DNA of 64,000 bases. Origin: Neoarius graeffei (lineage: Eukaryota; Chordata; Actinopteri; Siluriformes; Ariidae). Where the stretch lies: NCBI RefSeq assembly GCF_027579695.1, contig NC_083577.1, positions 43,564,198 through 43,628,197 on the forward strand. The letters are read 5' to 3'. Below, piece by piece: positions 1 to 10,554 of the stretch. The notes below the pieces were generated by a model that was not told the origin of the DNA, made no database searches, and saw nothing but the letters and a program-made list of their open reading frames with translations. Made by a program: the position numbers and the translations under genes. Position 1 is the stretch's first letter. Each line of letters starts with the position of its first letter.

Positions 1-924
1 TGCTATCATTATGAATGTCTGATATTGAGGAACAACCAATTGTTTATCCAAAAAATAAATAATAAATGCCAATGCCATCCTTCATAATATTAATAAAGAA
101 CATAACAAGGCCAAGCAGATAGTTACCAACACACATTGATCCCATCCCAAGTTGATCTAATCAATTAGTCACATTTAGGCCCAGGCTACTTGGAAACTTA
201 GCCTTTTTAATATATTGATTAAATTAAAATAAACACAAAACGTTTAAAACCAAAATGTGCTCAGCCTACTACCACAGAGGACAAAATCCTTTAGATTCCA
301 ATCATAAATGGCAAGTTTCTCTTGATTACTATGAGCATCTCTGCATTTTTTGAGGTGAGCCGGTTTCTTTTGTCATCAATAACGTTTGCAGCTGTGCTAA
401 ATAGTCTCTCACTATCCACACTTGTGCACGGTGAACAAAGATATGCTGGGAAGTGGCCTTTATTCACCTGCCAATAGGCAAGTGGCTGTCCACTGCGTAG
501 CATTACGGGTTCTGCTAGATAGTGGTTGATCTGCGAGATGATTGTGATTTCTTGTTGATTGTGTCCTGCATCCTCGTCCACCAGCTAAGCAAACATTGCC
601 TGCAAAGAGCAAGCTGGTGGGCTATTTGTTGACCCGCTGGAACTGGGTACCTCCACACTGCTTGTACTTGGCAATTCAGTGTGGCTATGGGCTGCCACAG
701 TGTCCCGAAACAGATCACGTAAAGTTGGTTTGAGTGCCTCTGGAAAGTATCTGTCTTTGTACCTGAAATAGATGTAAAAATGAAAACAATGTGAAATCAG
801 TTGTTTTGCCTTGCAGGCCACACACATCCATTTGTGTCAGGTTAGTTAGCATTGAAAAAAATACAGTATTTCTAAATATGATAAAAAATATTTTAGATTA
901 CTGTAAGCTGTCCTTCAAATATAG

Positions 925-1141
925 TGTTAGGTCAGAGATTTACCGTCTCTTCCTCTTGCCCCCAACCGGAGCGATTACCCTCTCGCAGATCAGTCCCTTC
1001 GTGTCACCCAGAGCTCTGGGGTGAGTCGCGAAGAAAGACAGGAACCCCATAAGTTCACAATCTTTATTTACAAGTCCCCAAAGATGAAAAAATACAGAGA
1101 GCTTTTATATGTCTGTGTGTGTGTATGTGTGTGTGTGAGTA

Positions 1142-1178
<37 letters not shown>

Positions 1179-1206
1179 GTGAGTATGTGTGGGTGGGTGT
1201 GAGTGA

Positions 1207-1239
<33 letters not shown>

Positions 1240-1592
1240 GGTGTGAGTGTGTGTATGTGTGTGAATGAGTGAGTGAGTGTGACATCACTGCGGCTGTGTG
1301 TGTGTGTGAAGACCTTGGCGATGGTATGCAAAAATATTCAGACATTTCTGATGTACAGCCTGTTCTTAAGATAGAACACAAAATATTTGATGCATAGCCT
1401 GTTCTTATGATATGATATGATATGATATGATAGCAATGTTCAGACAGATATCAAAGGCCATTTCTTACGCACAGCCTTAGGTCAGAGATAGCACAGGGCA
1501 ATGGAATGTTCCACATAAGATTAAACACAAAATATTTGCACATGTCAGTCTTGGTTAAACTGAGATTAAGAATAAATCCTTACATTAAGACA
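925..1592 (-). mobile_element. Solo LTR inside the hAT intron
   Basis: Copy 2 of the duplication is uninterrupted at this point (about 53466), which defines the insertion. The insert begins TGTTAGG and ends AAGACA (TG...CA), with TAG, possibly ATAG, repeated at both sides. Read on minus there is an AATAAA signal inside a transcribed-looking region (plus-strand tttatt near 1070), as in an LTR R region, followed by a U5-like tail. It includes a long TG-rich microsatellite. No internal genes remain. The retroelement family is not identified. Confidence 0.65.
1108..1275. repeat. (TG)n-rich microsatellite
   Basis: Interrupted GT/GTGA/GGGT repeats inside the solo LTR. They generate spurious His/Thr-rich open frames on the minus strand (105 and 87 codons), which are not genes. 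Confidence 0.95.
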
Positions 1593-3206
1593 TAGGTAAA
1601 GCATTATTAGCCTATTTAAAAGAAAGAGGTAGTAGGCCTAAGACTATAGCCTAAGTGATAGGTCTAGTAAGTTTCTCTTGCCTTGGATCAAGCATTGTTG
1701 CAATTGCATATAGCTTCTGTGTATCAACGTCAGCAAATCGTCTTCTGACAGCTTCCAGTAGCACCGTTTTTGCTGTTTTCACGCCATGGTCAGACTCCAC
1801 CGTCTTCTCCAAGAGACGGGTGAGAGCTCTGATACACGGAATCACATCCGCAGCTGACGCAGTTGATGAGCTGATCTGTTGTGTGAGCTCTTCAAACGGG
1901 GCAAGGATGGAGATCGTATTTTCAATTAATTTCCACTGGTGGATTGTGAACATGCATGGCAATTCATATTCTGCTGCATAGGAGGCGAGCGCAAGTTTTT
2001 GTTCTAACAGACTCTGGAGCATGTACAATGTACTGTTCCATCACGTGTGAACATCCTGGCGGAGTTTTTTAATTGGTTGGCCGAGTTGCCTTTGAAAATG
2101 TTCCAGCCGGGTGTATGCCAATGGAGAATGTTTAAAGTGCCCAACAATGTGTCTCCCTGAGGCTGTGATATCCAAAATACTTAGCTGGGACAATATTCCC
2201 TCACTCACAGAAAGCTGGAGAGTGTGTGCCATACACGGCAGGCCAGGGAAATCTGCGTCTCTCATTGCTTTTTGCATGTTTTTGGCATTGTCTGTTAAAA
2301 TTGAGTGGATTTTTTCTCTTGAGATCCCCCACGACTGAAACATGCTGCTAAACGATTCCACCAAAGCCGCTGCAGAATGTGTCCCTGTGAAATCCTGACA
2401 GTGGAGCACAATGTTGTGTCTGACAAAGTCGGAGTCAATAAAGTGCACCGTTAGGCTTAGCAGGGACATTGGATAAGCATCTGCACTCCAAATATTGCTT
2501 GTGAAGCTGAAATATATATTATCTTTCAGAAGCGAGTCAATGTATGTAAACACTGTTTGGTACAACTGAGGGAGACACACGTCTGTTAGGTATTTCCTGC
2601 CTGGGGGGGTCGTATCGTGGATCAAGACAGGTTAGCAGGCGACGGAACCCTGTATCCTCCACAATGGATAGAGGCTGTTCGTCAAGGCAAATGAATTCCA
2701 TAATTTTAAATGTGATGTCTTTCCACCTTTTACTATCCCTGCTGTATGGTTCACGTCGTTGAAGTGTCTCACTCACAGTCGGCTGATTGGGGGATGAGCT
2801 CAACGCTGGCTTCGGCTGGTTTAGCTTCTCATACTCGGCATATTCAGTTGTATAATGGCGTGTTCTAAGATGCCTAATGAGGTTAGTGGTATTGAAATTT
2901 CGAGGGTTGCTTCCACCTCGAGGGATTTCATCATGGCATACATTGCAAACTGCAAATTTTATGTCTTTGTCAGACACTTTGAAGAGCTTCCAGACAGGAG
3001 AACTCATGCTGCCATTTGTAAGAGCTCCACTCTGCTGAGTCCATGCGATGCGCAGTCGAAAAAAAAAACGTCGCACGAGTAGCCTACGGTATGTCACGTG
3101 GTTTAATCGACTTTTTTGATCAGCGCTTTTAGGGTCCTCCGATCAAACAATTTTTAGGCAATATCAGCCAATCATGATTGGCGTCCGATCAATCCGAGCA
3201 TCTCTA

Positions 3207-3345
3207 CTTACGAAGGTCGTCATCTTCGTCTATCCCTACTGCCAGCAAGTAAAACTCAAAACTCTGCCTGAAGGTTTTCCAGTTCTCATGGACATTGCCC
3301 GTTAACGTTAACTCATTAGGCAGACGTATGTTATTCCTTTTTTTG
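3207..3345 (-). pseudogene. Ty3/gypsy gag start fragment, copy 1
   Basis: Immediately beyond the hAT target duplication, minus-strand translation reads as a gag N-terminus (HENWKTFRQSFEFYLLAVG). In copy 2 the same fragment (55670-55808) lies on one side of the hAT, and the continuation (KIALLLTVAGRSAVDVYNTF, from 51676 downward) lies on the other. The hAT therefore inserted into gag. The family is the same as the gypsy element at 43440-51684. Gag is the capsid protein of the retroelement particle. The 5' LTR could not be delimited. Confidence 0.72.
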
Positions 3346-3751
3346 TTTTTACTTTGGATTCACTCCTAGTACCACGTAATGACTGCTTCTGTGTCAGGTG
3401 CCATTCTCAAGAACTCAGGTTTTAGCGGAGCTTTCGCACGGGCCGAAGGCGGAGCTCCATACTTAAGAAAATATGGTAACCTATCGAGTTGATTTTTCCT
3501 TGGACACACAGGGATCCCAGCCGTGTACGTCCGTCCCCGCCCCTCACGATTCTGATTGGCTGTTTGATTTTGGCGAGAACTAGAAGCGCGAGCATGCCTA
3601 CATAACTTATTTTTGTCTCCAGATAATTTCATATTTATCGGGTTTTTCCACCGAGAACAACTCAAACAGCGCAACAACATAATCATAATTTTTACAAACT
3701 TTAATACAAACTTTAAAAAGATGTCAGGACAAGTTAAGCAAGGAGAGAAAG

Positions 3752-3901
3752 ATGAAGTCAAAACCGGAAAGAGAGAGAGTTTTGACAGAGGAAGAAAAGG
3801 AAAGAAGACGTGAAAGAGCGAGAGAAAGGCGAAGAAATCTTTCACAAGAAAAGCGACAAGCTGGAAGAGAAAGAAAATGTGTAAAAAAAATGAATTCATA
3901 G
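3752..3901 (+). CDS. Small Arg/Glu-rich ORF of unknown function, copy 1
   Basis: A 49-codon frame with a strongly charged product (VLTEEEKERRRERARERRR) that resembles the basic start of some transposon-encoded proteins or a bZIP-like basic helix. Copy 2 at 56225-56389 keeps the same frame open with a slightly longer tail. It lies between imperfect inverted sequences (ttttagcggagcttt near 3420, aagctccgctatta near 6948), so it may be the first exon of an otherwise deleted DNA transposon. No domain is confidently recognised. Confidence 0.35.
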   Translation: MKSKPERERVLTEEEKERRRERARERRRNLSQEKRQAGRERKCVKKMNS

Positions 3902-4238
3902 AAATGATGAGTTGTAGGAATTTAATTCTAAACAGTAATGTTGATTTTGAAATCACTGCGAAATCCTTCGGGATCTGACAAATTGACCTGAATCCAGTCA
4001 GTGTTTTCATGACTCGTGTATCTTTTGCCTCAAGATGAGGTTGCCTCAAGATGGCGGCACAGGTGTTTGTCTTGTCCCTGTCTCAGTTACCTCAATGTGT
4101 ATAATGTGTTAAATAACTTGTGTTTGCTCGCGCTCGCTCGCTACTTTAAACCATTCTGTTACAGTTGACGCACAGAATTCACTGAAGAGTCTATTGTAAA
4201 CCAGCAATATAACTATGTAGGTTAGTCTGTTCTACCTG

Positions 4239-4927
4239 TTGGCGTTCGTCCCGACTTTCAAATCAGGGGCTGACATCAGCGCTGATGATGGCCTGGACTT
4301 TTGGAATACTCCTGCAAGGACTATTACGATGCCGTACATGGTCAGTTTTCATCTTTCACCTCTCCGATGGACTTTTTCGGAGTGCGAGGCTCAAATATCG
4401 CAGGGAGTACGGGTGCCCGGACTTTCTCTCCTGCGGTTGACAACACCTGCGGCTCGAAAATCCCGGCAGGATCGCCCGCTGGCTGTGAAAGCCTGGATGT
4501 TTATTCTGCTACTGCTGTCAGGTAATATCCACCCTAACCCAGGCCCTGGTCAAACTGAACTTGAGACTCCAATCGACCTCAAATCTCCAATGGGCTGCGT
4601 GTTATTCACACAAACGTGCACAGTCTAATTAACAAAATAGAGCCTGTGCATCTATGGGCAAAGTTTACTGACTGTGACATTATGGTTTTATCAGAGACAT
4701 GGCTAAATTCTTCAATCACAAATCAAATGATATACATTGATGGTTACACCATCTTCCGGTTGGATTGCTTGAAAAGAGGAGGGGGCGTTGCAATCTACAC
4801 CAAAACATCACTGGACTGCTCCCTCATCGAGTCAATCACAAGACCAAGATTTTTTGAATTGTCGGCAGTAAAACTTATTATGCCAAATAGCGCCTTCAAA
4901 TACCCTTCCAAACTCTCTTACATGTAG
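4239..4927 (+). pseudogene. LINE ORF2 amino part: NPGP motif and AP endonuclease, truncated
   Basis: The first open part ends in a hydrophobic stretch followed by SGNIHPNPGPG; an HPNPGP motif at this place is characteristic of the ORF in several L2/CR1-group LINEs and resembles 2A-like motifs. It continues, after a frame change near 4616, into the endonuclease (VHSLINKIEPVHLWAKFTD, LSETWLNSSI, GGGVAIYTK). The endonuclease normally nicks the target DNA. About half the domain is missing before the RT begins, so it cannot be active. Confidence 0.75.
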
Positions 4928-4958
4928 CAAGGGGGAAATTATAGGGAAACAAAACATT

Positions 4959-6353
4959 GTGAATGCTTTTAATGAACATTTTATAAATGCAGGGGTTATG
5001 ACTCAGACCAGTACTGCTGTAACAAACACTGACCACATATGTACTTCATCTAACATTTGTCCTTTTCATTTTACTCATATCTCCACCTCACAGGTATGCA
5101 AGGCATTGACAAGCTTGGATTGTAAAAAATCAGCAGGTCCTGATCAAATTGAACCATTCTTTTATAAAACTGCTGCACTTTTAATTTCTGATGCCATTGC
5201 TGCTATTTTTGACCTTAGTTTAACAAGTGGGTCTATCCCAGAATCTTGGAAGTCGGCTCAAGTACTACCACTTTTAAAAGGGGGTGACCCGTATATCTTA
5301 GATAACTATCGGCCCATTTCTAGGTTGTCAACTTTAGCTAAAGTGTTTGAATCTCTTGTCAGTGATCAAATAAAACACTATTTAGCTGAAAATAATATAT
5401 TAAGTTCAACTCAATCAGGCTTCAGACAAGGTCATAGCACTATAACTGCTGTAACATCTGTTTTAAATGATTTTATTTCTGCCTTAGACACTAAAAAATC
5501 CTGTTGTGTACTTTTTGTTGACCTATCCAAGGCGTTTGATACAGTTGACTTTAAAATACTGTTGCATAGGCTAAAGGCAGTAGGTTTTAGTAATCCAGTG
5601 TTACAATGGTTTTCTAATTATTTAGTAGGCAGGACACAGTGTGTTGCCTTAGAGAACTATCAGTCACCCTTACTTACCATAAAAGCAGGTGTCCCTCAAG
5701 GGTCAGTTCTCGGCCCAATCCTGTTTTCTTTGTATATTAATGATATAGATAAAGGCCTAAATCCAGCCAAAGTACATCTGTATGCTGATGATACCATCTT
5801 ATATACTGTTGGTTCCTCAGTGCAAGACGCCCTGGATTCTTTACAAACTGCCTTTATATCCATTCAAAATGCATTGTTGCAGTTAAAATTAGCATTAAAC
5901 ACAAATAAAACTAAGTATATGATTTTCACATGGTCAAGATCATGTCCTGATGGTAACTTAACAACACTTGATGGTACCTTCTTGGAGAGGGTTACGTCCT
6001 ACAAATATCTTGGCATTTGGTTTGACCAAAAGCTCACATTTGAAGTACATATCAATAATCTTTTAAGAACGCTAAGACCCAAGGTCAGTTTTTATTTTCG
6101 TTTAAAAAAATACTTTTCATTTTTAATAAGAAAAAGGCTGGTCCAGAGTACTTTTCTCTCAGTGTTGGACTATGGTGATACAATTTATATGCATGCACCT
6201 TTATGTTTCCTCAAGAAGCTGGATGCAGTTTATCATTCTGCATTGCGGTTTGTAACAGGGGCCCCCTCAAGAACTCACCACTGTGATCTATACTTTAAAG
6301 TTCAATGGCCATCTTTGTATTTAAGACGGATATTGCACGTTACTTTTTATTGA
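4959..6353 (+). CDS. LINE reverse transcriptase region, long open frame
   Basis: This 464-codon frame covers the RT: KKSAGPDQIEPFFYK (block 1), LDNYRPISRLSTLAKVFE, VLFVDLSKAFDTVDF (first catalytic Asp), AGVPQGSVLGPILFSLYIND, and HLYADDTILY (YADD catalytic pair), then the thumb and C-terminal region (SYKYLGIWFDQKL). RT copies the element RNA at the nicked target. The core is open and carries the catalytic residues, but the upstream endonuclease is deleted, so the element is not autonomous. Confidence 0.85.
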   Translation: MNAFNEHFINAGVMTQTSTAVTNTDHICTSSNICPFHFTHISTSQVCKALTSLDCKKSAGPDQIEPFFYKTAALLISDAIAAIFDLSLTSGSIPESWKSAQVLPLLKGGDPYILDNYRPISRLSTLAKVFESLVSDQIKHYLAENNILSSTQSGFRQGHSTITAVTSVLNDFISALDTKKSCCVLFVDLSKAFDTVDFKILLHRLKAVGFSNPVLQWFSNYLVGRTQCVALENYQSPLLTIKAGVPQGSVLGPILFSLYINDIDKGLNPAKVHLYADDTILYTVGSSVQDALDSLQTAFISIQNALLQLKLALNTNKTKYMIFTWSRSCPDGNLTTLDGTFLERVTSYKYLGIWFDQKLTFEVHINNLLRTLRPKVSFYFRLKKYFSFLIRKRLVQSTFLSVLDYGDTIYMHAPLCFLKKLDAVYHSALRFVTGAPSRTHHCDLYFKVQWPSLYLRRILHVTFY

Positions 6354-6783
6354 TAAGGCATTGTTGGGCAAACTTCCCCATTATATCTGTAATCTTTTGA
6401 CTCTTTGCACTTCTTCATATAGTACAAGTTATTATTACAGTTTTTCACCCCTCATACTGAATTAGGGAAAACAGGCTTTTCTTTTTTTGCTCCACATCTC
6501 TGGAATGAGTTGCAGAATACATTGAGTATGGACTCTCTACCTTCATTAGATATTTTTAGGAGAGCAATTAATACTGTATACACTGAGGAATGTCATTGCT
6601 TTTAGAGTTACTTCACAAAATTTTTAGCTGCCACTGTGTTTTATGTAAGTTTATTTTTTTTATTATGTGTTTGTCTGCATCTGGAACTTTTTGTTGGCTG
6701 CCATTTTGACTCCCTGGCAGAAGAGACACTTAGTCTCAATGGGACAATCCTGGCTAAATAAAGGAATAATAATAATAAAATAA

Positions 6784-7660
6784 AATTTTGTTTTCAAAAC
6801 ATTTTGCTATAAATCCCTAAAGCACACTGTAGTTTATAGTAATAAAAAGAATATACATGTGAGTTTGGAGAAATTTATCTTCGTGATAAAACTGAAACAC
6901 ATCAAAGTACATCATCTGTTGCATGTTTGTTTTCATTTGAATGGAAGCTCCGCTATTAGGTAGTACCTAATTTTATATTATTATTCTTCACAGCCTATAC
7001 AACACTATGCACTGTCATAGCATCAGCGCCATCTATAGGCTACACAATATCAGTACACAGTGCTTTGAAATTCTTTGATATTTCTGCTCACTCAAAGGGT
7101 GCAGCCATCTTGCTATTTTGTGGGTAGTGTCAAAGGTCAGCATGACATAGCATAGTCGAAAACATACTTTTAAGCACTTAAAGCTACTTATGATAATCAG
7201 GTGGCTCCACTTGTGCTTTATTATAATTAGGGCTTGTACTATCGATATCGATCATGTTTAAATGCTGTACCGGTATCCTTTAACTGGGCAGATGGAGCGT
7301 CCTGAAGCACCAAAGTCTCGGCATGTCGCTGTCATGTAACACCGACATCTAGTGCATAATAGCGGTAATAGCAAACAATTTTTTAAACCTATGGATAAAA
7401 GACCTACACGAGGTATAAACTAATGAATGCGGTTATTGATTAAAAGTGCTGAAATAAGGTTGTATGTTTCTAGGAGTTTAATTTTTAACTGAAAATATGG
7501 ATATCTAACATGTTGATATTGTGCATATTGAAGGGTAAAGAAATATATTTCGATGTACACACACTGGTATGGGAATTTGGTGTTCTTTACAAATAATACT
7601 TCTTCCCTGTACTGGACGATATCATTTCAAAATAGTCCCAAATAAGGGAACTGTTCTTTT
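6784..7660. other. Unassigned repeat-derived segment, no gene seen
   Basis: This segment is shared with 56510-56990 and 58790-59255 of copy 2 and contains no credible coding frame. At 7166-7280 it is a mosaic: the left part matches 56870-56986 and the right part matches the second partial repeat at 58730-58860. That suggests copy 1 lost what lies between those two direct repeats. Confidence 0.6.
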
Positions 7661-7804
7661 AATTATAACTGTTCTTTTTAGTGGCTGTTTAATCCAGCCA
7701 CCAGGGGTGCATAAGCGTACTTTTGGTACTGGTCCCAAGCCCAGATAAATTGGAGAGGGTTGCATCAGGAAGGGCATCTGGCATAAAACTGTGCCAAATC
7801 TAAC

Positions 7805-9521
7805 ATGCGGATTGAAAAGAATACCATGCCGAATCGATTGGGGCCCGGGTTAACAACGGCCGCCTCCAGTACTGTTGGTCAACAGGGTGCCGGTGGAAAG
7901 TGTGCTACTGTTGCACCAAAACGGAGAAGGAGAAAGAGAGGGGGGAGGCGTGTTAAGAGAGAGTATGAAAGATGGAAGGGAAGGAGCTTAGAATTGAGGG
8001 TAGGAACACTGAATGTGGGAACACTGACTGGCAGAGTGAGAGCGTGAGCAGATATGATGGAAAGAAGGAAGTTGGACATTTTGTGTGTGCAGGAGACGAG
8101 GTGAAAAGGAAGCAAGGCCAAGAACATTGGAGGTGGATGAAAGTTGTTTTATTATGGAGTCGTTGGAAAGAGAAATGGTGTTGGTATTGTTTTGAGGGGA
8201 GAGTTGGTCAACAGTGTGATTGATGTGAAGAGGGTGTCAGAGTGATACGCATGAAGTTGGAGATTCAAGGAGTGGTCATCAATGTTGTGTGTGCGTATGC
8301 CCCACAGGTTGGATGTGAGAATGAAGAGAGAGTATTTCTGGGAAGAGATGGATGAAGTGGTAGAAAGTATACCGAGGGAGGAGCACGTGCTGATATGAGC
8401 AGACTTCAACGGACATGTTGGCGAGGGAAACAGAGGAGCTGAGGATGTGATGGGCAGATATGGTGTAAGACAAAGAAATGTGGAAGGGCAAATGGTGGTT
8501 GATTTTTCAAAAAGGATGAATTTGGCAATAGTCAATGCATACTTTGAGAAGAAAGAGCAGCACAGGGTGACGTTTAAGAGTGGAGGAAGATCTACACAGG
8601 TGGACTACATACTCTGCAGAAGGGGTAACCTGAAGGAGATTGTAGACTGTAAAGTGATGGCAGGGAAGACTGTAGCTAGATAACATTGAGTGGTCGTGTG
8701 CAGGATGAGCTTGAAAGTGAAAAAGAGGAAGCAGGAAATAGTGGAGACGAAGATTAAGTGGTGGAAACTAAAAAAAAAAGAGGTTGAATATCAGAAGGAG
8801 TTTAGGGAAGAAATGAGATGAGCAGTGAGTGGTAATGGAAGTCTGCCAGAAGATTGGAATACTACTGCTATACTAGTAAGAGAGGCAGCAAGGAAGGTGC
8901 TAGGGTGGTCATCGGGAAGGAGGAAGGAAGACAAGGAGACATGCTGGTGGAACAAAGAAGTGCAGGAAATTATAAAAGAGAAGAGGCTAGCAAAGAAGAA
9001 TTGGGACGATCAGAGAGATGAGGAAAGCAGGGGGTTTTACAGAGAGACAAGACAGAAGGCAAAAAGAGCAGCAGTGAAAGCAGATACATACCAGGAGTTG
9101 TACAAAAGACTGGAGACCAAAGAAGGAGAGAAAGACCTGTACAGACTAGCTAGGCAGTGAAACAGGGATGCGAGAGATGTACAGCAGGTAAGAGTGATGA
9201 AAGATGTAAATGGAAATGTGCTGACAAACAAAGAGTGTATTAAGAAGGTGGAAAGAGTACTTTGAGGATTTATTAAATGAGGAGAATCCAAGAGAAAAAA
9301 GGTCAGATTCGTTGGAGACAGCAAATCAGGAAGCAGAGTTGGTTAGTAAGGATGAGGTGAGGGCAGCCATGAAAAGAATGAAGACTGGGAAAGCAGTTGG
9401 ACTGGATGGTATCCCGATTGAGGCTTGGGGATGTTTGGGTGAGACGGCTGTGGAGTTCCTAATGAGATTGTTTAATAAGACCCTAGAGAATGAGAAAATG
9501 AGGAATGAAGGTGAGCAGTAG
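7805..9521 (+). pseudogene. RTE ORF: N-terminus, endonuclease and RT start, frameshifted
   Basis: It starts MRIEKNTMPNRLGPG and enters the AP endonuclease (LRVGTLNVGTLTGR, then in another frame DILCVQE-like and VCAYAPQ, and STQVDYILCRR near 8600). Several frameshifts and stops occur between 8040 and 8450. The RT start (KRMKTGKAVGLDGIPIEAW) follows at 9380. The frame then jumps at about 9505 straight to the post-catalytic part; the block with the catalytic YADD is absent, so no polymerase can be made. Confidence 0.8.
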
Positions 9522-10140
9522 CAAAACAGAATACATGTGCATCAATGAGAATGGGGATGAGAGTGTAGTGAAGATGCAAGGAGTAGACGTAAAGAAAGTT
9601 GGTGAATTCAAGTACCTGGGGTCAACTGTGCAGGAAAATGGGGGCTGCGATAGTGAGGTGAGAAAGAGAGTGCAGGCAGGGTGGAGTAGTTGGAGGAGGA
9701 TTTCAGGAGTCATTTGTGATAGGAAAGTCCCAGCGAAAGTGAAAGGTAAGATGTATAAGACAGTAGTGAGACCAGCTATGATGTATGGATTGGAGACTGC
9801 ACCCTTAACAAAGAGACAGGAGGCAAAGTTGGAGGTGGTGGAGTTGAGGATGTTAAGGTTTGCGATGGGAGTGACAAGGTTGGACAGGATAAGGAATGAG
9901 CACATCAGAGGGGCAGCACATGTGGAGAGCTTGGGAATTAAGCTAAGACAGAGGAGACTGAGATGGTATGGGCACATCCTGAGAAGAGATGCAGAGCATG
10001 TTGGAAGGAGAATGTTGAGGATGGAACTGCCAGGCACACAAAAACGAGGAAGGCCAAAGAGGAGATACATGGATGTGGTGAGAGAGGACCTGAAAGTGGC
10101 AGGTGTGGTAGAGAAGGATGCGGAAGACAGGGAGCAATGA
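9505..10140 (+). pseudogene. RTE ORF carboxy part (RT thumb and tail)
   Basis: This 211-codon frame begins at SSKTEYMC, the segment that follows the RT active site, and continues through VKKVGEFKYLGSTV and the tail RRLRWYGHILRRDAEHVGRR and KRGRPKRRYMD, typical of RTE-type ORF2 ends. The ATG shown by an ORF finder is only the deletion junction. The tail is well preserved and ends shortly before the element's 3' terminus. Confidence 0.82.
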
Positions 10141-10203
10141 AAATGAAAGATCCACTGTGGTGACCCCTAATCAGGAGCAGCCAAAAGAAGAAGAAGAAGA
10201 GGA

Positions 10204-10380
10204 AGGGAACTGTTCTTTTCCTGGTATGTTCCATTTCTTTAACACGACTACAGACAACAAAGGAAAATCTCACACTATTCTCTTGGCACAACAATACTGA
10301 AGACTTTTCACCAATAGCACAATGTGGATATCACAAAAGGTGACAGTTACAACCTACTTTCATTGGGAATAAGGGTCAAT
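10204..10380. other. Flank of the RTE insertion, no gene seen
   Basis: This is pre-insertion sequence that continues the 7600-7660 segment after the target duplication. It is deleted in copy 2 and has no credible coding frame. Confidence 0.5.
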
Positions 10381-10554
10381 TATTGTGGGATAAAGTAATC
10401 AAATCATTGAGCATTAATAAACTTAAAGGATTACTTATGTCAATGGAGACAATTATCGATCATATTTATCTATTATTTAGTACAGCCGGGACTGCCATTT
10501 TTGTGCCTGTAGCAAACTCCTCGGTCAGATGCCTCAACATGTGGACTTTTGCTT

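Larger units (their letters stand above)
291..3007 (-). pseudogene. hAT (ZBED-type) transposase, decayed, copy 1
   Basis: Read on minus, the product starts MSSPVWKLF and has a BED zinc finger (CNVC ... HLRTRH), then the DDE catalytic region (FTSNIWSADAYPM, ILTDNAKNMQKAM, LPCMAHTLQLSV) and the C-terminal hATC dimerisation block (SVDSERLFSTAANVIDDKRNRL). An intron separates the core from the last exon; its donor is GC here but GT in copy 2 (53555 region). Lesions: a 7-G run near 2606 that shifts the frame, a TGA just before WNSTLYM that copy 2 shares, and a private TAG in the last exon where copy 2 has GAG. The transposase would excise and reinsert the element in the nucleus; this copy is dead. 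Confidence 0.85.
1..3206 (-). mobile_element. hAT DNA transposon, copy 1 (left end outside window)
   Basis: The right terminus reads gagcatctcta at 3196-3206 and is followed by cttacgaa, the 8-bp target duplication also seen at copy 2, where both ends are visible (51685-55669). An 8-bp duplication and TAGAGATGCTC-type ends fit the hAT superfamily. The element interrupts a gypsy gag gene, whose start resumes at 3207. It contains a transposase pseudogene and a solo LTR. The left terminus would lie roughly 460 bp upstream of the window by comparison with copy 2. Confidence 0.88.
4024..6783 (+). mobile_element. L2/CR1-group LINE, insertion private to copy 1
   Basis: Copy 2 runs straight through the corresponding site (about 56496), so this is a discrete insertion. 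The order is a 5' UTR with 'gcctcaagatg' repeats, the NPGP-containing ORF start, endonuclease, reverse transcriptase, and a 3' UTR ending in ctaaataaaggaataataataataaaa, a typical LINE 3' tail. The endonuclease is internally truncated near 4927-4950. The 3' flank shows ttttgttttc around the junction, but no clean target duplication can be delimited. Confidence 0.85.
7661..10203 (+). mobile_element. RTE-clade LINE with deleted RT core, flanked by 16-bp target duplication
   Basis: The element lies between two copies of agggaactgttctttt (7645-7660 and 10204-10219), which defines its ends precisely. It has a 5' region of about 140 bp, a single ORF coding for endonuclease and RT, and a very short 3' UTR ending in gaagaagaagaagagg, a short A-rich RTE-style end. 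Its 5' end (to 59908) is also present in copy 2, so the insertion predates the duplication. It is shorter than usual for RTE elements because the RT core is missing. Confidence 0.85.

Noticed and set aside
1064-1381. 105- and 87-codon minus-strand frames rich in His/Thr
   Set aside because: They are read through a (TG)n microsatellite and have no sequence complexity beyond the repeat.
3366-4049. 227-codon minus-strand hydrophobic frame (and its twin at 55887-56318)
   Set aside because: Leu/Phe-rich product of the complement of an A/G-rich region. The plus strand contains the more plausible small charged ORF, and the frame crosses the LINE insertion boundary in copy 1.
9483-10070. 195-codon minus-strand frame
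   Set aside because: Antisense shadow of the RTE ORF tail, which has clear protein motifs on plus.
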